From positions 1 through 20,025 of the forward strand of contig SXQI01000061.1 in NCBI GenBank assembly GCA_005793025.1: a stretch of 20,025 bases of DNA. Direction: 5' to 3'. The translations under genes were made by a program, and so were the position numbers. Under the pieces are notes generated by a model that was not told the DNA's origin, made no database searches, and worked only from the letters and a program-made list of their open reading frames with translations. Below are positions 16,559 to 20,025 of this stretch, piece by piece. Origin of the DNA: Verrucomicrobiales bacterium. GTDB taxonomy: Bacteria > Verrucomicrobiota > Verrucomicrobiia > Limisphaerales > SXQI01. Positions within the stretch are counted from its first letter, which is position 1. Each line of letters starts with the position of its first letter.

Positions 16559-16939
16559 TTAATCCAAATTACGCAGATAAACCCATCCGTCCTCTAAGCA
16601 AACCGTAAGTTGGTTCAGGAACGCACCCTCACAAGGCCCTCTGACACACAATCCTGTCGATGGGTCGAATAGTGCTCCGTGGTTTTGGCAGAGGATTCGT
16701 GACCGCGTTGAATCAAAAAAATGACCGTCCCCATAATCTAATGGAATCGGGATGTGACGGCAGGAATTCTCGAACGCTTTCACCTGACCCTCCAATCGAT
16801 ACAGAAACCCCTCCCTAGGAATCCCCCCTTGACGGTAGGTAAACTTGATTGCCTCCCTGTCAGGTATTTCCGACCACGACGCGATCCGAGTCCATCTCAA
16901 CGGTTGGGAGGCACAAGAATCTCCCATGGTTTGGAACAT
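16559..16939 (-). CDS. Small Rieske-type [2Fe-2S] protein
   Basis: The 126-residue protein carries a Rieske cluster pattern: C60-R-H62 and, 21 residues later, C84-Q-N-H87, followed by GALFDPSTGLCVRGPC (88-103). Two Cys and two His are the expected ligands of a Rieske [2Fe-2S] centre. There is no signal peptide, membrane helix or catalytic domain, so it resembles a soluble Rieske ferredoxin such as those feeding dioxygenases or nitrite reductases. Extra Cys residues at 98 and 103 are noticeable. The partner enzyme is not evident here. The gene starts at ATG 16937-16939, 11 bp after the large secreted protein, so the two probably share a transcript although their roles seem unrelated. An ATG at residue 5 is an alternative start. 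Confidence 0.82.
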   Translation of the reverse strand: MFQTMGDSCASQPLRWTRIASWSEIPDREAIKFTYRQGGIPREGFLYRLEGQVKAFENSCRHIPIPLDYGDGHFFDSTRSRILCQNHGALFDPSTGLCVRGPCEGAFLNQLTVCLEDGWVYLRNLD

Positions 16940-16950
16940 CTACTAAATGC

Positions 16951-19890
16951 TCAAAAACCTGATCTGACTCGAAAAAACCCAGCAGCATCTGAGGGTTTAA
17001 TCGTAAACGTATTCCCCTCGACAATCGATTCCACAGGTTGCCACACACTCGGTGTCCCGACACTGGTTCGTTTCTCTAGGCGAAATGGGCCACGACCAAA
17101 AGTTCGTGCGATAACCACATTTCCATTGGCTCTCGAAATACTCGTAATTCTCAACTCCTCGTCCGAAGGGAGCATTGAGAAACTGCTTGTCCATGGATTT
17201 AGATCATATCCCAACCAACTATCCGGTAAGTAATTTGCCGTAACCGTCAGCGACTTGACTTCATCCTGTGTCAATGCGAATGGAGTGAGATCAAAACTGA
17301 ACGGTCCCGAGGTAGGATCCAAATCAAGGTCTGAATTCTCAACGAAAGACGTGAGATACTTTCTGCCCTGAGGTTCAGAAGTAAGTTTTGCGGCACTGAC
17401 AAGGTCCGCCAAATACACATCCACCACAACCACGCTGCCACTGCCGAAGTTCTGCTCTGGAACCATCCCAACCAAATTATCCACCGTGGTGCTGGCTGAA
17501 ATGGACGGGCGATAAACGACATCCGGACGCGCCATCGGCTTTGAAAAAAACTTCGTTATTTTGTCCGCACTCTCTGGAATGAACGGGAAAATATTTGCGT
17601 TATTCACCAATTCATTCCCTCGGAGAGAGATTCGAGCCGCCTCGCTTCCATCCCCATCAAAATTGCTGGCATGAAGGTTGAACAACGGCCTTTCGAGGTT
17701 GTAAACCAAGTTGGCTTCCAACGAATCCGAATTACCGTTTAAATTGCTACCTACGCGCACATTCGAATTTTTCCGAACCGTCAGCAGAGAAGTTTCACTC
17801 ACAAAGGTGGTGCTTCGGTCCTGACCGATCCCCACATAATTTCCAGCAACCACGACATTCGTAGCAACCCTCCAAAACTCAAGAAACACATCATACCGCA
17901 CAGGCCCGAATACATTTCGCTCGTTCGCATCACTAATCGTGTTTCCGTCCGTTCCGATTAGCATCTCGTCCCCCTTACCGTTCTCGATCGCCTCGATACT
18001 TTTCCCTACGGCGTAAGTGGAATCACTCGCTCCCTTAAAAAACTGACCATCAGGAAGGACGTTGATCAAATTGCCTGAAACCTTCGTATTTGGAGTTTGT
18101 AAATGGATCGCAACCTCGTTTCCAACCATCACATTAAACTCCGAAACATCCTCCAAAGCATCCCCGTCCGTCCCAATCGTCATGCCGGTTGAGTAACCTT
18201 GGTAATTATTGGACTCAGGCAAAGTTGAGTCACGAAAAGAGGCCACGGCACTTCGGCCTCCAGCAATCAACCAGGTTCCCTCAGCCGTTTTCTGCGGATC
18301 CACTCCGAACCAACAACCTTGAACGCGGCCATTCGCCGACTCGTTCATGAATGCAATCGAGTAAATATCAGGATCGCTCTCAGTTCCTCCAGTAATCCGA
18401 GAAAGAAATGCCAATCCCTTCAAACTAACTCCCTTTGCATTTTTGATTCCAAGAATCGCGCTCTCGCTCAAACCAAACCCAGTATTACCGGTCGCTTCGC
18501 CAATCCTCGTTCGTCCGCCTGTCGTGGATCGAGAATCCAACACAATTTGGACCGTCGCATTATTCGGTTCAAGAATCCCACCTGTATTTGCAGCCGAGCC
18601 TCCCTGACTATAGCCATCAATCAAGAGACCATGATTGGTGATCAACGGGTATCCCAACTCCGGAGTTTGGATATAAAATGGCCCTGACCCAGGTAAATTG
18701 AAGGTGATCCAATCATTTTCCCTTGTTCCGGTGAGTGCTTCTTTGAGTGATGTTTTTCCGTCCGTGGATCCACTCGAATTATCCGCCGTGTCCACGACAA
18801 CATTTCGGATCGGAAGCACACGAACATTATCAAAAATCACGAACGTCTGATCTCTCTCGTCGGCGATCGAAGAAAACGTGTCCATCAAACCGATCATCGG
18901 CAACCCCCCTTTGTAAGGAGAAGTATTCAATCGGGTTGCAATAAGGCGATTGTCCAATTTCCAAGTAATGACATCGTCCCGTTGCATGATCTCCACCTCT
19001 ACCCACCGTTTGCCGATCACCCCAGCCACTTCCCCAGGCGGCGACGCAAAAACTTGCCGCAGGTAAGCATCCTCATCCGAAACATCAAATCGACCATCGC
19101 CATCTCGATCAATAAAACCTCCAGCCCCGTTCGACAGATTCAGTGCAGGCCCATTCGGATTACCTACCGCCGCTCGCAAATCCGTTCCAGCACCCCCGTC
19201 TCCAGTAATCGAAAACCACAACCCATCGCTTTTTTGAGGAAGTCCTGCATTCAAGTCGGGTGCAGACGAAAAAATCTGCCAAACCGCATTAGTGCCCGTG
19301 CAATTCAGTCCAAAAATCGCCGATTCAGTCGTTCCAGAACCCGTAGCCCCATAGGAACCGTGATTCATAAAAAGATCGAATTTGAGCACGTAATCCCCCT
19401 TAAAAATTGGCGATTTAGGAAACAAATTCACCGCGAAACTTTGCTCAACATCATCATTCTTGTTCACAGTCACTTTCAGCCCGCGTGTCGTTCCCTGACT
19501 GTGGGGTGCCGGAGGGATATAGAAAGTTTCGACATCAAACCCATTCGGAGCAAATCGGTTAAACGTGCTGGTGCCATAGTCGAAGTTGAACTCAACCGTG
19601 TAATCGTCCACCACCGGATCCCCTTCCCCCTGCGATAAATACCCTACCACCACATCCCAACGATCCGCTGAGTCCACTTCGAAATCATCACTGAATGGGA
19701 AAACATCAGGATAAACCGGCCCTTCCATCACCGTATGAACCCCGCCTTGTAACGTGATCGGCGACAATTCGGTCCCGACGACCGGTTTTTCATCAGCAAC
19801 CACCTTGCTTGAAAAATCGCTAATAACCATCAGCGCAAGGCTAACGACGAGGACTCGAGAGGGGACGATAATAGCTTCCATAGGCAGCAT
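16951..19890 (-). CDS. Large secreted protein with jelly-roll-like and beta-helix-like regions
   Basis: No named gene is recognised. From the ATG at 19888-19890 the protein has 979 residues and a signal peptide (hydrophobic about 12-25, possible cleavage after KVVA near 32). The region 67-362 begins with a DDFEVDSADRW pattern and has alternating strands and Gly-rich loops, suggesting a concanavalin-like jelly roll; a DRDGDG calcium-type loop is at 261-266. Next, TSLKEAL (380-386) and LIDGYSQGG (423-431) resemble the CSLREA/beta-helix family of surface proteins, followed by Asn-rich repeats to about 840. The C-terminus ends in DAAGFFRVRSGF, like many secreted verrucomicrobial proteins. Role: probably cell-surface or carbohydrate binding, by inference. 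The ORF can be read from TTG 20004, but ATG 19890 or 19881 suits the signal peptide. Confidence 0.75.
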   Translation of the reverse strand: MLPMEAIIVPSRVLVVSLALMVISDFSSKVVADEKPVVGTELSPITLQGGVHTVMEGPVYPDVFPFSDDFEVDSADRWDVVVGYLSQGEGDPVVDDYTVEFNFDYGTSTFNRFAPNGFDVETFYIPPAPHSQGTTRGLKVTVNKNDDVEQSFAVNLFPKSPIFKGDYVLKFDLFMNHGSYGATGSGTTESAIFGLNCTGTNAVWQIFSSAPDLNAGLPQKSDGLWFSITGDGGAGTDLRAAVGNPNGPALNLSNGAGGFIDRDGDGRFDVSDEDAYLRQVFASPPGEVAGVIGKRWVEVEIMQRDDVITWKLDNRLIATRLNTSPYKGGLPMIGLMDTFSSIADERDQTFVIFDNVRVLPIRNVVVDTADNSSGSTDGKTSLKEALTGTRENDWITFNLPGSGPFYIQTPELGYPLITNHGLLIDGYSQGGSAANTGGILEPNNATVQIVLDSRSTTGGRTRIGEATGNTGFGLSESAILGIKNAKGVSLKGLAFLSRITGGTESDPDIYSIAFMNESANGRVQGCWFGVDPQKTAEGTWLIAGGRSAVASFRDSTLPESNNYQGYSTGMTIGTDGDALEDVSEFNVMVGNEVAIHLQTPNTKVSGNLINVLPDGQFFKGASDSTYAVGKSIEAIENGKGDEMLIGTDGNTISDANERNVFGPVRYDVFLEFWRVATNVVVAGNYVGIGQDRSTTFVSETSLLTVRKNSNVRVGSNLNGNSDSLEANLVYNLERPLFNLHASNFDGDGSEAARISLRGNELVNNANIFPFIPESADKITKFFSKPMARPDVVYRPSISASTTVDNLVGMVPEQNFGSGSVVVVDVYLADLVSAAKLTSEPQGRKYLTSFVENSDLDLDPTSGPFSFDLTPFALTQDEVKSLTVTANYLPDSWLGYDLNPWTSSFSMLPSDEELRITSISRANGNVVIARTFGRGPFRLEKRTSVGTPSVWQPVESIVEGNTFTIKPSDAAGFFRVRSGF

Positions 19891-19898
19891 TTTCGATT

Positions 19899-19919
19899 GA
19901 AGCGAATTCCATTCGCTTC
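19899..19919. promoter_or_regulatory. Perfect 9-bp inverted repeat upstream of the large secreted gene
   Basis: GAAGCGAAT (19899-19907), three-base spacer TCC, then ATTCGCTTC (19911-19919) form a perfect palindrome 8 bp upstream of the likely ATG. On the transcript it could fold over the ribosome site, or as DNA it could be a dimeric operator. If the true start were the TTG at 20004 it would lie inside the coding sequence. Confidence 0.4.
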
Positions 19920-20025
19920 TCCGGTTTACTTTCAACCAACCCCCTACAAACGCAAGCGGAAACCCTGCCCAAAACCAATCACTTTTCCCGCATTGCTTTT
20001 GCAACCAAAACTTTGAGCTTGATAG
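19920..20025. other. Upstream region to window edge, nothing supported
   Basis: Between the inverted repeat and the window edge I see no gene, RNA or convincing promoter. The stretch can be read as an extension of the large ORF from a TTG, but its translation looks like noise: Trp- and Gly-rich with no export signal at its start. Confidence 0.5.

Noticed and set aside
18982..19638. 218-residue plus-strand open frame
   Set aside because: It lies wholly inside the large secreted protein gene on the other strand, is Arg/Ser/Ile-rich with no recognisable domain, and has no support from context.
19891..20004. Upstream extension of the large secreted protein from TTG at 20004
   Set aside because: The extra 38 residues precede the signal peptide, look non-coding in composition, and would place a perfect palindrome inside the coding sequence. 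The internal ATG fits export better.

Overview
The window looks like chromosomal DNA from a member of the Verrucomicrobiota (PVC group), probably aquatic. The evidence is an exported DUF1549/DUF1553 cytochrome-like protein next to a Tat-exported DUF1501 protein, a pairing typical of Planctomycetes and Verrucomicrobia. A SecD-SecF fusion, very large secreted proteins ending in a '...FFRVR' tail, moderate GC content and weak Shine-Dalgarno signals fit the same view. The exact lineage cannot be fixed without searches.

Positions 1-4828 (minus strand) read yajC, secDF, a TerC-family membrane protein and the first 280 codons of recJ, which runs off the left edge. YajC and SecDF support Sec export, TerC is probably a metal-ion exporter, and RecJ is a repair nuclease. 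A weak promoter candidate lies just upstream of yajC.

Positions 4962-13964 (minus strand) hold six tightly packed genes, listed here in transcription order: a c-type-cytochrome DUF1549/DUF1553 protein, a Tat-exported DUF1501 protein, a 12-helix membrane protein I do not recognise, a secreted alpha/beta-hydrolase, a secreted PHP/CehA-McbA-like metallohydrolase, and a small exported Sel1-like protein with a Thr-Asn-Tyr-Val-Thr repeat. Spacings are about 3 to 60 bp, so they probably form one operon. Nearly every product is predicted to be exported or in the membrane. This is the best candidate for an undescribed system.

Positions 14127-16228 (plus strand) hold larB and larC, overlapping by ATGA. 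They encode two of the enzymes that build the nickel-pincer nucleotide cofactor. The partner larE and the usual client larA are not here. A 162-bp divergent intergenic region separates larB from the six-gene block.

Positions 16229-16558 are a convergent intergenic region with three 40-bp repeat-like units and hairpins, of the dispersed palindromic repeat type. Positions 16559-19890 (minus strand) encode a very large secreted protein with a jelly-roll-like region and a beta-helix-like region, followed 11 bp later by a small Rieske iron-sulfur protein. A perfect 9-bp inverted repeat lies just upstream of the large gene's likely start. The last ~135 bp to the right edge hold no gene that I can support.
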